DNA of 45,466 nt from the NCBI GenBank assembly GCA_003223515.1, contig QHVI01000072.1:1-45466 (forward strand), in the 5' to 3' direction. A model generated the notes under the pieces. That model saw nothing but the letters and a program-made list of their open reading frames with translations. It made no database searches and was not told where the DNA came from. The stretch is from Candidatus Angelobacter sp. Gp1-AA117 (GTDB taxonomy: Bacteria; Acidobacteriota; Terriglobia; Terriglobales; Acidobacteriaceae). Below, piece after piece: positions 1-10,440 of the stretch (position 1 is its first letter; each line of letters opens with the position of its first letter). The translations under genes and the position numbers were made by a program.

Positions 1-2
1 TG

Positions 3-2951
3 AAGCAACTGGAGGTGAATCCGGTAGTCGGGGGAGAGTTACGGGTACGGTTCGATGTGGAGGTGCATGCCTTCGAGAGCGAAGGCAGGATCCTGGTGAA
101 CTGGCTGTACAACCGGGATTTGTTTGAGCGGTGGCGGATCGAGCAGATGGCGCGGCACTACGTGCAGATGCTGGATGCGGTGGTCCGGGACCCGGGCTGC
201 GCCGCCGGACGAGTGGAGATGCTGAGCGCGCCGGAGCGCCATCAACTGCTCTACGGCTGGAATGACACTGGGGCCGCGTTCCCGCGAGACAAATGCGTGC
301 ATGAGCTGTTCGAGGAGCAGGTGGCAAGAACTCCCGATGCTATAGCGGTGGTGTTCGAGGGCGAGGAACTGAGTTATGCCCAGCTCAATGCCCGGGCCAA
401 TCGGCTGGCGCACTATCTGCGGGAGCTGGGAGTGAGACCGGATGACCGGGTGGCGATCTGCGCGGAGCGCGGCTTTGCGATGCTCGTGGGTTTGCTGGCC
501 ATCCTCAAGGCGGGAGGAGCCTATGTGCCGCTGGACCCGGCGTACCCGGAAGAACGGCTGCAGTACATGCTGGAGGATAGTGCACCGATCCTATTGCTGA
601 CGCAGAGACATCTGGAAGATCGATTCTCCGGTATCGGAGACGGCGTGCCAGTCCTGGATCTGAATGGCACTGCCGCCTGGCAGAGTTTCCCGGAGAGCAA
701 CCCGGAGCATACCAGCATCGGGCTCACCCCAAAGCATCTGGCCTATGTAATCTACACCTCAGGCTCCACCGGTAGCCCTAAGGGCGTCGCTATCGAACAT
801 AGGAATGCCGTGAACTTTGTCTACTGGGCGCAGATGTCTTTTTCCGGCGATGCCCTGGAGAGTACGCTGTTTTCCACCTCGCTCAACTTTGACCTGGCGG
901 TCTATGAGTGCTTCGTGCCAATCACCGTCGGAGCCAAGGTCTGCATTGTGCCAAACGCGCTCGACCTGGCCCGCAGGCAGGTGGATGTCACCCTCATCAA
1001 CACCGTGCCCTCTGCGATGAAGGCGCTTCTTGAAGTGGATGGAGTCCCCAAGACAGTGCGGGTGATAAATCTGGCGGGTGAGCCATTGAAGCGTACGTTG
1101 GTGGAGCGCATTTTTGCCACAACTGAAGCGAGCGCGGTGTGCAACCTCTACGGACCGTCGGAAACTACTACGTACTCAACCTGGGTGCCAATGAAACGAG
1201 GAGAGTCGTTGGCCATGCACATAGGGCGTCCGATTGCGAACACGCGAGTTTACATCCTGGACGGGCATAGGGAACCGGTGCCGGTGGGCGTGATTGGAGA
1301 GCTGTATATCGGGGGAGCGGGAGTCGCGAGGGGATACCTGAACCGGCCGGAGCTGACGGCGGAGCGGTTTGTGGCAGATCCGTTCGTGGGGGAATCGGAA
1401 GCGCGGATGTATCGGACTGGGGATCTGGGGAGATGGCTTGCGGACGGCAACATCGAGTTTCTGGGGCGGAATGACTTCCAGGTGAAGATCCGAGGATTCC
1501 GGATCGAGTTGGGAGAGATCGAAGCCCGGCTGGCGGAACACCCTGCAGTGCGCGAGGCGGTAGTGTTGGCGCGGGAGGACGCGGCGGGCGAGAAGCGGCT
1601 GGTGGCGTACTACACGGCTTCAGGCATCGGCGAGGCTGAAGCAGCGAGTGTGGGAGAGCAGTTGCGTGCGCACCTGTCGGCGGTTGTTCCCGACTATATG
1701 GTGCCAACCGCGTATGTGCAGTTGGAAAGGATTCCGCTAACCCCCAATGGAAAGATCGATCGCAAGAGTCTGCCGGAACCCGACAAGGACATACGGGAAC
1801 AGGAATATGTGGGACCGCGGAACGCCACCGAAGAAACCCTGTGCCGCCTGTGGCAAGAGGTGTTGCGGCGTGAAAGGGTGGGAATCTACGAGAACTTTTT
1901 TAACATTGGCGGTCATTCTCTTCTGGCTGTGCAGGTGATCTCGCGCATCAGGCAGGCATTCACTGTAGAGATGCCTCTGAGTGTTTTATTTGCCGCGCCC
2001 ACCGTGGCCCGGATGGCAGAATATATTGCTGCGGTGAATGAGCCTGATCGTTCACAATCATCGCCGGTACTGGTAAGCATCCAACCTCAGGGTTCACGAG
2101 CCCCCTTCTTCTGCGTACACGCCGTTGGCGGACAAGTGATCAGTTATGCGGAACTTTCACAAGAGATGGGCCTGGAGCAGCCTTTTTACGGGTTGCAGTC
2201 GCCTCCTGCGAACTATTTACCCGAGTCGGGCGTGAGCATCGAGCAGTTAGCCACTCTCTACAATCAGGAAATTCGCAGGGTCCAGCCACGCGGCCCTTAT
2301 CTACTGAGCGGCTGGTCTATGGGCGGACTGGTAGCGTGGGAGATGGCGCAACAACTGATAAAAGAAGGTGAGATTGTAAGACTGCTCGCACTCATCGATA
2401 CTGCTCCACCACCCAGGTATCTGGAATCTGAAGATAGGGCTGACGAGATATCCATGCTCGCCCGGTTCGCTATGGACATGAGCCGGCTGGTCGGCAGGGA
2501 CCCTGGGCTTTTGGCGGAACAATTCTTACAGGCGGCCGAGCAGGACCAATGGAAGATGGTGCAGGAAACTCTGACCAGCTCTGGCGTGCTGGCCCCGAAG
2601 ACAGCCCATGCCGAAATGACCGCTTTACTGGAGATATATACCCGGAATTTCCGCGCCATGAATCACTACTCCATCCAAACCAGTGAGCAGGCGGTGATTT
2701 ACTTCCGAGCGTCTGAGACACCAGAGCATTTCTCCAGGGTATGGACAAAATGGTCGGGCGGAGGCATTCAGTTCCATTCGGTTCCAGGAGACCACTTCAC
2801 AATGCTGAGGCAGCCTGGTGTACGTATCATCGCCGAGACCCTGCAGCGTTATCTCTCGATGAGCAGCAACAACAAGTCGCGGGCTGTGAGTGCGGAAATG
2901 AGCCCCGTGAGTTGGCAGGGCTCGAAAGTCAACACACAGCGTGAAAAATAA
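3..2951 (+). CDS. Non-ribosomal peptide synthetase, terminal C(partial)-A-PCP-TE module
   Basis: The reading frame is open to the left edge, so the true start lies outside; 982 residues are visible. The first ~60 residues look like the end of a condensation domain. An adenylation domain follows with YTSGSTGSPKG (A3), NLYGPSETT (A5), YRTGDLG (A7) and NGKIDRKSLP (A10). A carrier domain with GGHSLL (phosphopantetheine serine near base 1918) comes next, then a type I thioesterase with GWSMGG that would release the product. Aligning the A-domain pocket to GrsA by eye gives DLYNNALTYK, close to the code I associate with alanine modules, so alanine (or glycine) is my inference. It is the last module of an assembly line acting in the cytoplasm. 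The permease downstream could export the product, but nothing in the sequence proves it. Confidence 0.95.
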   Translation, partial: KQLEVNPVVGGELRVRFDVEVHAFESEGRILVNWLYNRDLFERWRIEQMARHYVQMLDAVVRDPGCAAGRVEMLSAPERHQLLYGWNDTGAAFPRDKCVHELFEEQVARTPDAIAVVFEGEELSYAQLNARANRLAHYLRELGVRPDDRVAICAERGFAMLVGLLAILKAGGAYVPLDPAYPEERLQYMLEDSAPILLLTQRHLEDRFSGIGDGVPVLDLNGTAAWQSFPESNPEHTSIGLTPKHLAYVIYTSGSTGSPKGVAIEHRNAVNFVYWAQMSFSGDALESTLFSTSLNFDLAVYECFVPITVGAKVCIVPNALDLARRQVDVTLINTVPSAMKALLEVDGVPKTVRVINLAGEPLKRTLVERIFATTEASAVCNLYGPSETTTYSTWVPMKRGESLAMHIGRPIANTRVYILDGHREPVPVGVIGELYIGGAGVARGYLNRPELTAERFVADPFVGESEARMYRTGDLGRWLADGNIEFLGRNDFQVKIRGFRIELGEIEARLAEHPAVREAVVLAREDAAGEKRLVAYYTASGIGEAEAASVGEQLRAHLSAVVPDYMVPTAYVQLERIPLTPNGKIDRKSLPEPDKDIREQEYVGPRNATEETLCRLWQEVLRRERVGIYENFFNIGGHSLLAVQVISRIRQAFTVEMPLSVLFAAPTVARMAEYIAAVNEPDRSQSSPVLVSIQPQGSRAPFFCVHAVGGQVISYAELSQEMGLEQPFYGLQSPPANYLPESGVSIEQLATLYNQEIRRVQPRGPYLLSGWSMGGLVAWEMAQQLIKEGEIVRLLALIDTAPPPRYLESEDRADEISMLARFAMDMSRLVGRDPGLLAEQFLQAAEQDQWKMVQETLTSSGVLAPKTAHAEMTALLEIYTRNFRAMNHYSIQTSEQAVIYFRASETPEHFSRVWTKWSGGGIQFHSVPGDHFTMLRQPGVRIIAETLQRYLSMSSNNKSRAVSAEMSPVSWQGSKVNTQREK

Positions 2952-3079
2952 TCCTTTCAGGCTGCAGTGTTTTGGCGTTACCCTAATCGGTTCGGCTGAA
3001 GGGCTACTCGCGAGTTCATTCTGAGAATGAGTTCGTGAGTGTCATCTATAACTTGCTTGCTACAAAGAGGAGCGCCTTC

Positions 3080-5560
3080 ATGGAGACTTTACTTCAGGAT
3101 ATCCGCTATGGTTTGCGCATGCTGGTCAAGAAGCCCACATTCACGATCGTGGCTGTCCTGACGCTGGCACTGGGCGTGGGAGCCAACACGGCCATTTTCA
3201 GCATCGTGAACGCCGTGTTGCTGCGTTCTCTGCCCTACCCCGATCCCGATCGTTTGGTGCAAATCTTCTTTAACGAGCCCGGCGTAAAGTTGCGGAATGT
3301 TACGTTTTCCAAGCCAGAAATGGATGACCTGCTGACGCGAACGGATGTATTTGAAGATGTGAGCGAGATCTTGCAGGGCAGCGAAAATTTGAGCGGCACC
3401 AAGCAGCCCGAGCGTGTCGAGGGGATTGTTAGCGGTTTCGGCTACTTTTCCGTGCTGGGTGTGGTCCCGCAAATTGGACGGTTGTATGGTCTGCAGGATT
3501 TCACGCCCGGTATGGCTCCCGTGGTCGTTATCAGCGATGGCCTATGGCGCCGTGCCTATGGCGCCGATCCGAACGTTCTCGGCCGTACCCTCTGGATCGA
3601 CAATGATCCCTATACAATTATCGGGGTCCTGCCACGCGGATTTCGCCATCCTGGAACGACGACATCCAGCGACGTGGAACTGTTCAACGCCTCAGGGCTC
3701 AGCGCAGATCCCTATCCCCCGCCAACCCGTGGTATCCGGTTTATGCCAACTGGAATCGGACGACTTAAGCGTGGCCTGACACTGGAGCAAGCTCAAGCGC
3801 GGCTCACTGCCATGGCTGCCCAGGTACGCCACGACTTTCCCACAGATTACCCGCCGCAGGCCCAATGGACAATTGAGATTCAACCCTTGCGAGAAGCTTT
3901 GGTGGGCAACGTTCGGCCCATGCTGCTGGTGTTAATGGGCGCGGTAATCCTGATCGTTTTCGTCGTATCGTTGAACATTGCCAATCTCCTGCTGGCGCGC
4001 GCTTCGGGGCGGCAACAAGAGATGGCGGTGCGGTTAGCGCTGGGGGCCAGCCGGGGCCGCATGGTGCGCCAGATGCTGACCGAGTCCATGCTGCTGTCGC
4101 TCATCGGCGGTGCCGCGGGAATCGCAACCGCAGTGGTTACTCTGGGTTTCATCCTGCGCTTTGTGCCGGCGAACGTTCCCCGGCTCAGCGAAGTACGAAT
4201 CGACTGGGTAGTGCTGTTGTTCGCCCTGCTGATTTCCATTCTCACCGGCTTAGTGTTTGGACTTGCTCCAGCGCTTCATTCGGCAAAAGGCGCTCTCTCC
4301 TCGGCAATTCGTGAAGGCGGTGCAGGGTCCGGCTACGGCACCAGGACCGGCCGATTGCGGGATGTTCTAATCGTCTCGGAACTGGCATTCGCCGTCATAC
4401 TGATGGTGGGAGCCGGCTTGCTGCTGCGTACGCTACGGCATCTGTTGCAGGAAAATCCAGGCTTCAATCCAACTCAAGTTGTCACGGCAAACATGTGGAT
4501 GGGAATTCCCAACGATCCGAAGGCGGACCCGTATCCCGGTATTTCTGGTAAGGCCCGCTTCAATCGTGAGTTGCTGCGGCGCATGAGGACAATTCCGGGA
4601 GTGGAACTCGCCGCCATCACCTCAGCTCTGCCGGCCACCAATAGCAACCCCAGTGCATTCGGCTTAACGCTTCAAGGCTTCGCGATTGAAGATAGACCGG
4701 TCGAGTCCTCGCAGGACCTGCGCGCCGAGAAAATTCGGATAAGCCCCGATTATTTTCAGGTGTTGCAAGCGACGCTCCTGCGCGGCCGCTCATTCACCGA
4801 GGGCGATGAAGGCGGCAAACCGCTGGTGGGCATCATCGATGAAAGCACCGCTCGTAAGTATTGGCCAACCCAGGATCCTGTGGGCCGCCGAGTGCGGTTC
4901 GGAAAAGATCCTACCAGGCCATGGACGACCATCGTGGGTATTGTTAAGGACATCAAGAGTGACGGTCTCGACGTCGATGGCGTTCCCCACATCTACGTTT
5001 CGACCTATCAAGACAACCTCCCGCTACTGAGCGTGGTGTTGCGGACGTCTCTGCCCGCAAACCTGCTCGAACCACAGATTCGGCATGAAATCCAGAGCAT
5101 TGATCCCAGCTTGCCGATATCCAATGCTTTGTCTATGAATGACGTGCTCGATCGCTCGCTGGCTTCACGCCGCTTTTCTGCCGAGCTGGTGGGCGGATTT
5201 GCCGGACTGGCGGTACTTCTGGCCTCCATCGGAATTTACGGCTTGCTGGCTTATATGGTTGGCCAACGATCGCGCGAGATCGGTGTCCGCATGGCCTTGG
5301 GCGCGCGGCGGGAGGACATTCTAAGAATGTTCTTACGCAAGGGGGTCGCGCTTGCCGGCGTGGGCATCGTTGCCGGAGTGGTCTTTTCGGCATCCACTGC
5401 GTCCCTGATGGCGGGTTTGCTCTATGGTGTTCGCTCCCATGATCCGGCTGTGTTTCTGATCGTGCCTCTGCTTTTACTTGCAGTGGCCGTGCTGGCCAGC
5501 TATCTCCCGGCACGCCGCGCGACGAAAGTAAACCCGATGATTGCCCTTCGCGAGGGATGA
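3080..5560 (+). CDS. ADOP-type ABC transporter permease (duplicated FtsX/MacB-like)
   Basis: An 826-residue inner-membrane permease. The N-terminus ([19 protein letters not shown]) leads into a first TM helix with [20 protein letters not shown], the hallmark of the acidobacterial duplicated orphan permease family. The layout is MacB-like periplasmic domain, FtsX helices, second periplasmic domain, second FtsX block with [14 protein letters not shown], i.e. a tandem duplication of a MacB-type permease without its own ATPase domain. The ATG at 3080 was chosen over an upstream GTG at 3035 because it has the purine-rich aaagagga just upstream and matches family N-termini. It follows the NRPS gene after ~130 bases on the same strand. 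No ATPase gene is nearby, consistent with 'orphan' permeases. The substrate is unknown. Confidence 0.93.
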   Translation: METLLQDIRYGLRMLVKKPTFTIVAVLTLALGVGANTAIFSIVNAVLLRSLPYPDPDRLVQIFFNEPGVKLRNVTFSKPEMDDLLTRTDVFEDVSEILQGSENLSGTKQPERVEGIVSGFGYFSVLGVVPQIGRLYGLQDFTPGMAPVVVISDGLWRRAYGADPNVLGRTLWIDNDPYTIIGVLPRGFRHPGTTTSSDVELFNASGLSADPYPPPTRGIRFMPTGIGRLKRGLTLEQAQARLTAMAAQVRHDFPTDYPPQAQWTIEIQPLREALVGNVRPMLLVLMGAVILIVFVVSLNIANLLLARASGRQQEMAVRLALGASRGRMVRQMLTESMLLSLIGGAAGIATAVVTLGFILRFVPANVPRLSEVRIDWVVLLFALLISILTGLVFGLAPALHSAKGALSSAIREGGAGSGYGTRTGRLRDVLIVSELAFAVILMVGAGLLLRTLRHLLQENPGFNPTQVVTANMWMGIPNDPKADPYPGISGKARFNRELLRRMRTIPGVELAAITSALPATNSNPSAFGLTLQGFAIEDRPVESSQDLRAEKIRISPDYFQVLQATLLRGRSFTEGDEGGKPLVGIIDESTARKYWPTQDPVGRRVRFGKDPTRPWTTIVGIVKDIKSDGLDVDGVPHIYVSTYQDNLPLLSVVLRTSLPANLLEPQIRHEIQSIDPSLPISNALSMNDVLDRSLASRRFSAELVGGFAGLAVLLASIGIYGLLAYMVGQRSREIGVRMALGARREDILRMFLRKGVALAGVGIVAGVVFSASTASLMAGLLYGVRSHDPAVFLIVPLLLLAVAVLASYLPARRATKVNPMIALREG

Positions 5561-5620
5561 ACTCACCGGTTGCTATATCGTGAGATTCGATCCATATCGT
5601 TGTACCGGGCGGTCAAACCA

Positions 5621-5672
5621 GGGCTGAAGCCCGAAAGCGTGTTGCGCTCATCGGGCGGCTGAAAGCCGCCCG
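5621..5672. repeat. Pair of short GC-rich hairpins (REP-like) in a 309-bp gene-free gap
   Basis: The interval 5561-5869 has no convincing gene. It holds two adjacent perfect hairpins. The first is gggc-tgaa-gccc at 5621-5632. The second is a 9-bp stem, cgggcggct-gaa-agccgcccg, at 5652-5672. There is no following T-run, so a Rho-independent terminator is not clear. The paired-hairpin form resembles REP-type intergenic repeats. It could also stabilise or end the permease mRNA. Confidence 0.5.
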
Positions 5673-5869
5673 CTTCTACGGTTGTCCCAACATTTTTCCC
5701 TATCCTGGTTTTTGTTCGTTTCTGGAAAATCACCCAGAGAGTCCTTGCAATCCACAACAGAGGTTCATCATGTGCTGCGAAACTGCGCGGCTTGTTACAG
5801 CCTGGAGCCTCTTTCATTGCAGTGATAGTTGATGGTCTATTCTCAGCCGCTTTCTGACGGAGGTCTCAA

Positions 5870-7255
5870 ATGAACGTACAACTTCAGACGATCCCACAGC
5901 TTCAGACCGAACCGATCCAGCCCCAGTTCAACATTCCAAGGTGGAACCTGGCCCTCCGGATTGCCTTTCGATTCTGGATGGTATATTTGGGGCTGTATTG
6001 TCTTGCCACGCAAATCATCATCACTCTGTTCTCCATTCCCGGGTCAGAGGCAGCCAGCCCTCCCGATCCGGCCGCTCTCTGGCCGCTGCGCCCCGCAATC
6101 TCCTGGATCGGGGCCCATATTTTCCACGTAAATGCGCCCCTGACCGTCTTCTGGGGCGTCAACAGCAGCAGCGCCGACTGCATTTTCGCTTGGGTCATGG
6201 CCTTCTGCGTGCTTGTGGTTTCCACTGCCGCGACCGTCGTCTGGGCACTTCTCGACCGCCGCCGGGAGAATTACGCTGAGTTGCATAAGTGGTTTCGGCT
6301 TTTAATTCGCTTCGCACTTGCCGGACAGATGATTCTCTACGGTATGGGGAAAGTCATCCCGATACAGATGGAGTACCCCTCATTGATCAGGCTGCTGCAG
6401 CCTGTCGGCACGCTCTCTCCCATGGGGCTTCTCTGGGTTGACATGGGCTTCGCCCCGGCTTATCAAATCTTCTGCGGCTGTACCGAATTGGTAGGTGGAT
6501 TGCTGCTGATCGTCCCTCGCACGGCCACCCTCGGCGCCCTGGTCAGCCTCGCTGCCATGATCCAGGTGTTTATGCTGAACATGACACACGATGTGCCGGT
6601 AAAGCTGTTGGTCTTCCACCTCATCCTGCTCTGCTGCTTTCTCTTGGCCCCCGACGTTCCACGCCTGGTCAGATTCCTGTTGCTGCGCCAGACCACGTCG
6701 CTTTCCACGCAAGTGCAACTCTTCCGCAGCGTCCGGGCCAACCGGATCACACTTGCCGTGCAAATCATATTCGGTCTGTGGCTCGTAGGCGCAGCCTGCT
6801 ACTTCGCCTGGGGCGCCTGGAAAATCGTGGGCCTGAGCAAGCCGCTCCCGCCGCTCTATGGCATATGGGATGTGAAGCAGATGTCGATCGACGAACAACC
6901 ACGCCCGCCGCTGCTCACCGACTCTACCCGTTGGCGGCGCGCCATCTTCGATTTTCCCGAAGGGATGGCCTTTCAGCGCATGGACGATTCGTTCGCTAAG
7001 TATGTCGCCTCCGTCAATCTCCCGGAGAGAACTCTCGCCCTCACGAAGAGGGGCGACAAGAACTGGAAGGCGAACTTCACCTTCCAACAGCCTGCCGGGG
7101 ACCAGCTTATCCTGGATGGCCAGATGGACAATCATCAGGTTCATATGGAGCTTCAGTTGATGGATCGAAATTCGTTTCGGCTGGTCTCAAGAGGTTTCCA
7201 CTGGGCCCAGACATCCCCCTTCGGCCGCTATTACCGTGACCCGGAGGGAAAGTAA
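5870..7255 (+). CDS. DoxX-like multi-pass membrane protein
   Basis: A 461-residue protein with an ATG preceded by a strong Shine-Dalgarno (acggaggt). Residues ~28-320 contain several hydrophobic helices, including a DoxX-like core (LIRFALAGQMILYGMGKVIP, then CGCTELVGGLLLI and MIQVFMLNM). The C-terminal ~130 residues are soluble and begin with a PLYGIWDVKQM segment. DoxX-family proteins are inner-membrane proteins linked to quinone or redox functions in some bacteria; the precise role here cannot be inferred. The gene stands alone. Parts of it recur directly downstream as a decayed second copy (7287-7458 and 8002-8085). Confidence 0.75.
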   Translation: MNVQLQTIPQLQTEPIQPQFNIPRWNLALRIAFRFWMVYLGLYCLATQIIITLFSIPGSEAASPPDPAALWPLRPAISWIGAHIFHVNAPLTVFWGVNSSSADCIFAWVMAFCVLVVSTAATVVWALLDRRRENYAELHKWFRLLIRFALAGQMILYGMGKVIPIQMEYPSLIRLLQPVGTLSPMGLLWVDMGFAPAYQIFCGCTELVGGLLLIVPRTATLGALVSLAAMIQVFMLNMTHDVPVKLLVFHLILLCCFLLAPDVPRLVRFLLLRQTTSLSTQVQLFRSVRANRITLAVQIIFGLWLVGAACYFAWGAWKIVGLSKPLPPLYGIWDVKQMSIDEQPRPPLLTDSTRWRRAIFDFPEGMAFQRMDDSFAKYVASVNLPERTLALTKRGDKNWKANFTFQQPAGDQLILDGQMDNHQVHMELQLMDRNSFRLVSRGFHWAQTSPFGRYYRDPEGK

Positions 7256-7286
7256 TGCCGGAACATTTCCAGGTACTTGTGGCTGT

Positions 7287-7458
7287 CGGATTACGCTGGG
7301 CTGCATAGGTGGTTTCGGCTTTTCCTTCGCCGCGCACTTGCCGGACAGATGATTCTTTGCGGTATGGTGAAAGTCATCCCGGTACAGATGCATTATCCTG
7401 CATTGACTAGGCTGCTGCAGCCTTTCGGCACGCTCTCTCCCGTGGGGGTTCTCTGGAA
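7287..7458 (+). pseudogene. Fragment of a second DoxX-like gene copy (internal part)
   Basis: Bases 7287-7458 closely match 6268-6437 of the intact upstream gene. The translated stretch RRALAGQMILCGMVKVIPVQ mirrors RFALAGQMILYGMGKVIPIQ. There is no start codon or upstream portion, and similarity stops at about 7456 just before a different reading frame begins. Together with the tail copy at 8002-8085 it shows that a tandem paralogue once lay here and was broken up. Confidence 0.8.
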
Positions 7459-7460
7459 CG

Positions 7461-7887
7461 ATGACAATGAACCGTGAGGAATTGGAACGAACTCTTGCAA
7501 CAGCGCCCTTTGCAGACATCTATGGCTTCGTTCTAGTCTCGATTGAGGATGATTCCTGCACATTGCGGATTCCTTTTCGACCGGTTCTTGAACGACCTGG
7601 GGGTATCATCGCTGGTCCTGTGTGCATGGTCGCGGCTGACGTCAGCATGTGGTTGGCGATCAAGGCGCGGTATGGTGACGAATCACCGCTTACGTCGAGC
7701 ATGGTTACTCATTTTGTCGGCAGGGGGCGCCCGTTCGGATGTGTTGTGCCGCGCCAGAATCGTCCGGGCGGGACGACGGTTGATTTTCGGCGTTGCTGAA
7801 TGCAGTTCTGATAAAGGAGCAATTCTCAGTCATCACACGGTTACCTATATGAGAACGGAGAACAGCCGATCTTTGGGGTCAGGATAG
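7461..7887 (+). pseudogene. PaaI-like hotdog thioesterase, frameshifted
   Basis: The N-terminal part (MTMNREELERTLATAPFADI, then a PGGIIAGPVCMVAADVSMWL segment) is in one frame, and the C-terminal half (RARIVRAGRRLIFGVAEC ... SHHTVTYMR) is in another. Removing one G from the run of five at 7723-7727 joins them as VGRGARSDVLCRARIV, the expected hotdog-fold continuation, in a 142-codon gene including the stop. The family hydrolyses acyl-CoA thioesters. The gene sits between two fragments of the duplicated DoxX-like gene, so it may have entered by insertion or recombination. The lesion lies in a homopolymer, so a sequencing error is possible. Confidence 0.7.
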
Positions 7888-8001
7888 CGTAGATCTCGAA
7901 AATCGATGTTCCTGGTCGTGGAGGGCTGCTCATCGGATTAGCGAACTCCGATAGGGAACAAAAAGTCGGCCAGTGTAGAGTGATCGTCAAAACGAACCTA
8001 A

Positions 8002-8085
8002 GCTTCAGTTGACCGACCGGAATTCGTTTTTGCTGGTCTCAAGAGGTTTCCATTGGACCATGGAGACCCCCTTCGGCCGCAATTG
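8002..8085 (+). pseudogene. Fragment of the second DoxX-like copy (3' tail)
   Basis: This stretch matches 7151-7234, the last codons of the intact DoxX-like gene, including the shared tctcaagaggtttcca. It has substitutions and no open frame of its own. It lies in the gene-free stretch 7888-8171, which otherwise shows nothing recognisable. Confidence 0.75.
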
Positions 8086-8171
8086 ATGGTAGGTCAGTAT
8101 GACTGGAGGGATTCGTCCTCAGTGAGCTGATAATCGATGCAGCTGAGTTCAGCCCCGTGGAATCCGCAGGC

Positions 8172-9158
8172 ATGAGAACCCATCTCCGTATCGTTCTTCC
8201 CGGTGGCAACGGACAGGTCGGCAACATTCTCGCCCGACATTTTCACGCTCGGGGACATGATGTCGTCGTCCTCACTCGCAGGGTCACATTAGCGCCGTGG
8301 CGCGTCGTCAATTGGGATGGAGCAACTCTGGGTAACTGGACATCCGAACTGGAGAATGCTGATGTAGTCATTAACCTCGCGGGCAGAAGCATAGATTGCC
8401 GATACACTCCGGCAAACCGCAGAGCAATCAAAGAATCCCGGATTCAGACGACTCACTTGCTAGGTCAAGCGATTGGTCACTCCCTTCATCCGCCCCGCTT
8501 GTGGATGAACGCAAGTACCGCGACGATTTACCGTCATGCTCTTGACCGACCGATGGACGAGCAGACGGGGGAGATTGGTGGCAACGAACCGAATGCGCCT
8601 GCCAAATGGCGTTTCAGTATTGATGTCGCCACTAGCTGGGAGACGACCTTCTTCGACTCTGTCACACCCAATACTCGCAAGATCGCACTTCGCAGCGCCG
8701 TGGTCATGAGTCCGGATCGAGGGGGAATATTCGAAAAATTGCTTCGTCTGGTTCGGTTTGGTCTCGGAGGGACCTCAGCCAGCGGTATGCAATTTGTTTC
8801 TTGGATTTACGACGCCGATTTCTTGGGTAGCATCGATTACCTGATTGCCCGAGATGAGATTGATGGCGTGGTCAATATTGCATCGCCAAATCCTTTGCGG
8901 AACCGGGAATTCATGAAGGCTCTGCGAGAAGCATGGGGATCACGCATCGGGCTGCCTGCTGCAAGCTGGATGCTGGAGATAGCTACCTTTTTTCTGCGCT
9001 CCGAAACGGAACTGGTGCTCAAGAGCCGCCGCGTTATCCCCAGTCGTCTTGTCGAAGCTGGTTTCCAATTTCAATTCCCTGAGTGGGAAAGCGCCGCACA
9101 ACATCTGGTTAGGCGCTGGCGTGCGACCGATCAGCGTTATTTAGCAACTGGCAATTAG
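8172..9158 (+). CDS. TIGR01777-type SDR epimerase/dehydratase-like protein
   Basis: A 328-residue protein with an N-terminal Rossmann signature (LPGGNGQVGNILARHF) and NLAGRSIDCRYTPANRR, typical of the SulA/YfcH-like extended SDR family. NASTATIYRH occupies the place of the usual catalytic segment. The C-terminus (~280-325) resembles the DUF1731 tail (SRRVIPSRLVEAGFQFQFPE). The ATG at 8172 was preferred to a GTG at 8157 because it begins immediately before the first beta strand. Substrate unknown. Neighbours give no pathway clue. Confidence 0.8.
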   Translation: MRTHLRIVLPGGNGQVGNILARHFHARGHDVVVLTRRVTLAPWRVVNWDGATLGNWTSELENADVVINLAGRSIDCRYTPANRRAIKESRIQTTHLLGQAIGHSLHPPRLWMNASTATIYRHALDRPMDEQTGEIGGNEPNAPAKWRFSIDVATSWETTFFDSVTPNTRKIALRSAVVMSPDRGGIFEKLLRLVRFGLGGTSASGMQFVSWIYDADFLGSIDYLIARDEIDGVVNIASPNPLRNREFMKALREAWGSRIGLPAASWMLEIATFFLRSETELVLKSRRVIPSRLVEAGFQFQFPEWESAAQHLVRRWRATDQRYLATGN

Positions 9159-9272
9159 CCTTTAGCTTTTTGGCCGTTTGGCTCATTCGTTGGTTGGTCC
9201 CGAGATTAGGTCTTCACCGAACTGCTTATTTGCTAGTTGCCAACTGCTAATTTACTAATTACTGGTGTTCTT

Positions 9273-10370
9273 ATGCGAATCACTCTTCTTCCCGGCGATG
9301 GAATTGGCCCTGAGGTTTGTCGTGAGGCAGTGCGCATTTTTCATGCGCTCAACAGCTTCTACAACTGCAAGTTCGAAATCATAGAAAAACCGGTGGGCGG
9401 CGCAGCCATTCGGGTTGCCGGTTCGCCGCTGCCGGAAAACACTCTGGAAGCGTGCTTGCAGAGTGAGGCTGTGTTCCTGGGAGCAGTGGGTGCGCCGGAG
9501 TTTGACCACCTGGACCGGGGCCAAAAGCCCGAAGCAGGCCTCCTGCGCTTGCGGGCCGAGTTGCGAGGGTTCGCCAATTTGCGTCCTGCAGCCTGCTTCC
9601 CTGCCCTTGCCGATTGTTCACCGTTGCGCCGGTCGAGAGCTGAAGGCGCTGATGTGTTGATTCTGCGCGAGCTTCTCGGGGGGCTGTATTTCTCGGAGCC
9701 GCGCGGATTTGGCGAAAACCAGGAGTATGCCTGCAACACCATGCGTTACTCGGTGGAGGAGATTGAGCGCATTGCTCATGTGGGTTTCCAGCAGGCACGC
9801 ATGCGACGCAAGAAAGTTACCTCTGTAGATAAAGCCAATGTGCTGGAAACATCGCAATTATGGCGGCGCGTAGTGACTAGTGTCAGCCGGTTTTATCCCG
9901 ATGTGAAACTCGAACACATGTACGTGGATGCCTGTGCCATGCATCTGGTCACGAATCCTTCCCGCTTTGATGTGATTCTTACGGAGAACCTGTTCGGGGA
10001 CATTTTATCGGACGAGGCTGCCGCCATTACCGGGTCCTTAGGAATGTTAGGATCGGCCACCATTGGTGGTGGGATCAACCTTTATGAGCCTGTGCATGGC
10101 TCGGCGCCGGACATTGCGGGAAAGGGAATTGCCAATCCATTGGGCGCCATTGCCTCCGTGGCCATGTTGTTGCGCCACTCGGCACAGATGCCGCACGAGG
10201 CGAACGATCTGGAAGATGCCATTGAAAATGTCCTGGATGCCGGTCATCGCACCGCCGACATTGCGGGAGAGCATCCACAGCACGTTACCAGCACCAGGGA
10301 AATGGGCGAACTGGTGGAGTGCGCATTTGTCGACCGGCTGGATCGGCGCTTCGCTTATCATGCTGTGTGA
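9273..10370 (+). CDS. leuB: 3-isopropylmalate dehydrogenase
   Basis: A 365-residue enzyme that oxidatively decarboxylates 3-isopropylmalate with NAD+ in leucine synthesis. Visible marks are [11 protein letters not shown] at the start, the substrate/metal-binding region [16 protein letters not shown], and [16 protein letters not shown], which contacts the nucleotide. The ATG at 9273 begins exactly at the conserved N-terminus. It heads a leuB-leuC-leuD cluster on the plus strand; leuA is not in the window. The upstream 114-bp gap is AT-rich with several related TAGC/TTGC repeats. Confidence 0.95.
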   Translation: MRITLLPGDGIGPEVCREAVRIFHALNSFYNCKFEIIEKPVGGAAIRVAGSPLPENTLEACLQSEAVFLGAVGAPEFDHLDRGQKPEAGLLRLRAELRGFANLRPAACFPALADCSPLRRSRAEGADVLILRELLGGLYFSEPRGFGENQEYACNTMRYSVEEIERIAHVGFQQARMRRKKVTSVDKANVLETSQLWRRVVTSVSRFYPDVKLEHMYVDACAMHLVTNPSRFDVILTENLFGDILSDEAAAITGSLGMLGSATIGGGINLYEPVHGSAPDIAGKGIANPLGAIASVAMLLRHSAQMPHEANDLEDAIENVLDAGHRTADIAGEHPQHVTSTREMGELVECAFVDRLDRRFAYHAV

Positions 10371-10440
10371 AAGTCCACCACTGAAACACTGGGACACAAA
10401 GAACGGCAAGCGGCTCTCAACACAATACGGAGAAACAGAG

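Noticed and set aside
5563-5817. 84-codon minus-strand open frame
   Set aside because: It runs through the two intergenic hairpins, has no Shine-Dalgarno and no family resemblance; it is likely chance.
10063-10440. Upstream extension of the leuC frame
   Set aside because: It overlaps leuB in another frame; leuC relatives begin at the proposed TTG at 10441.
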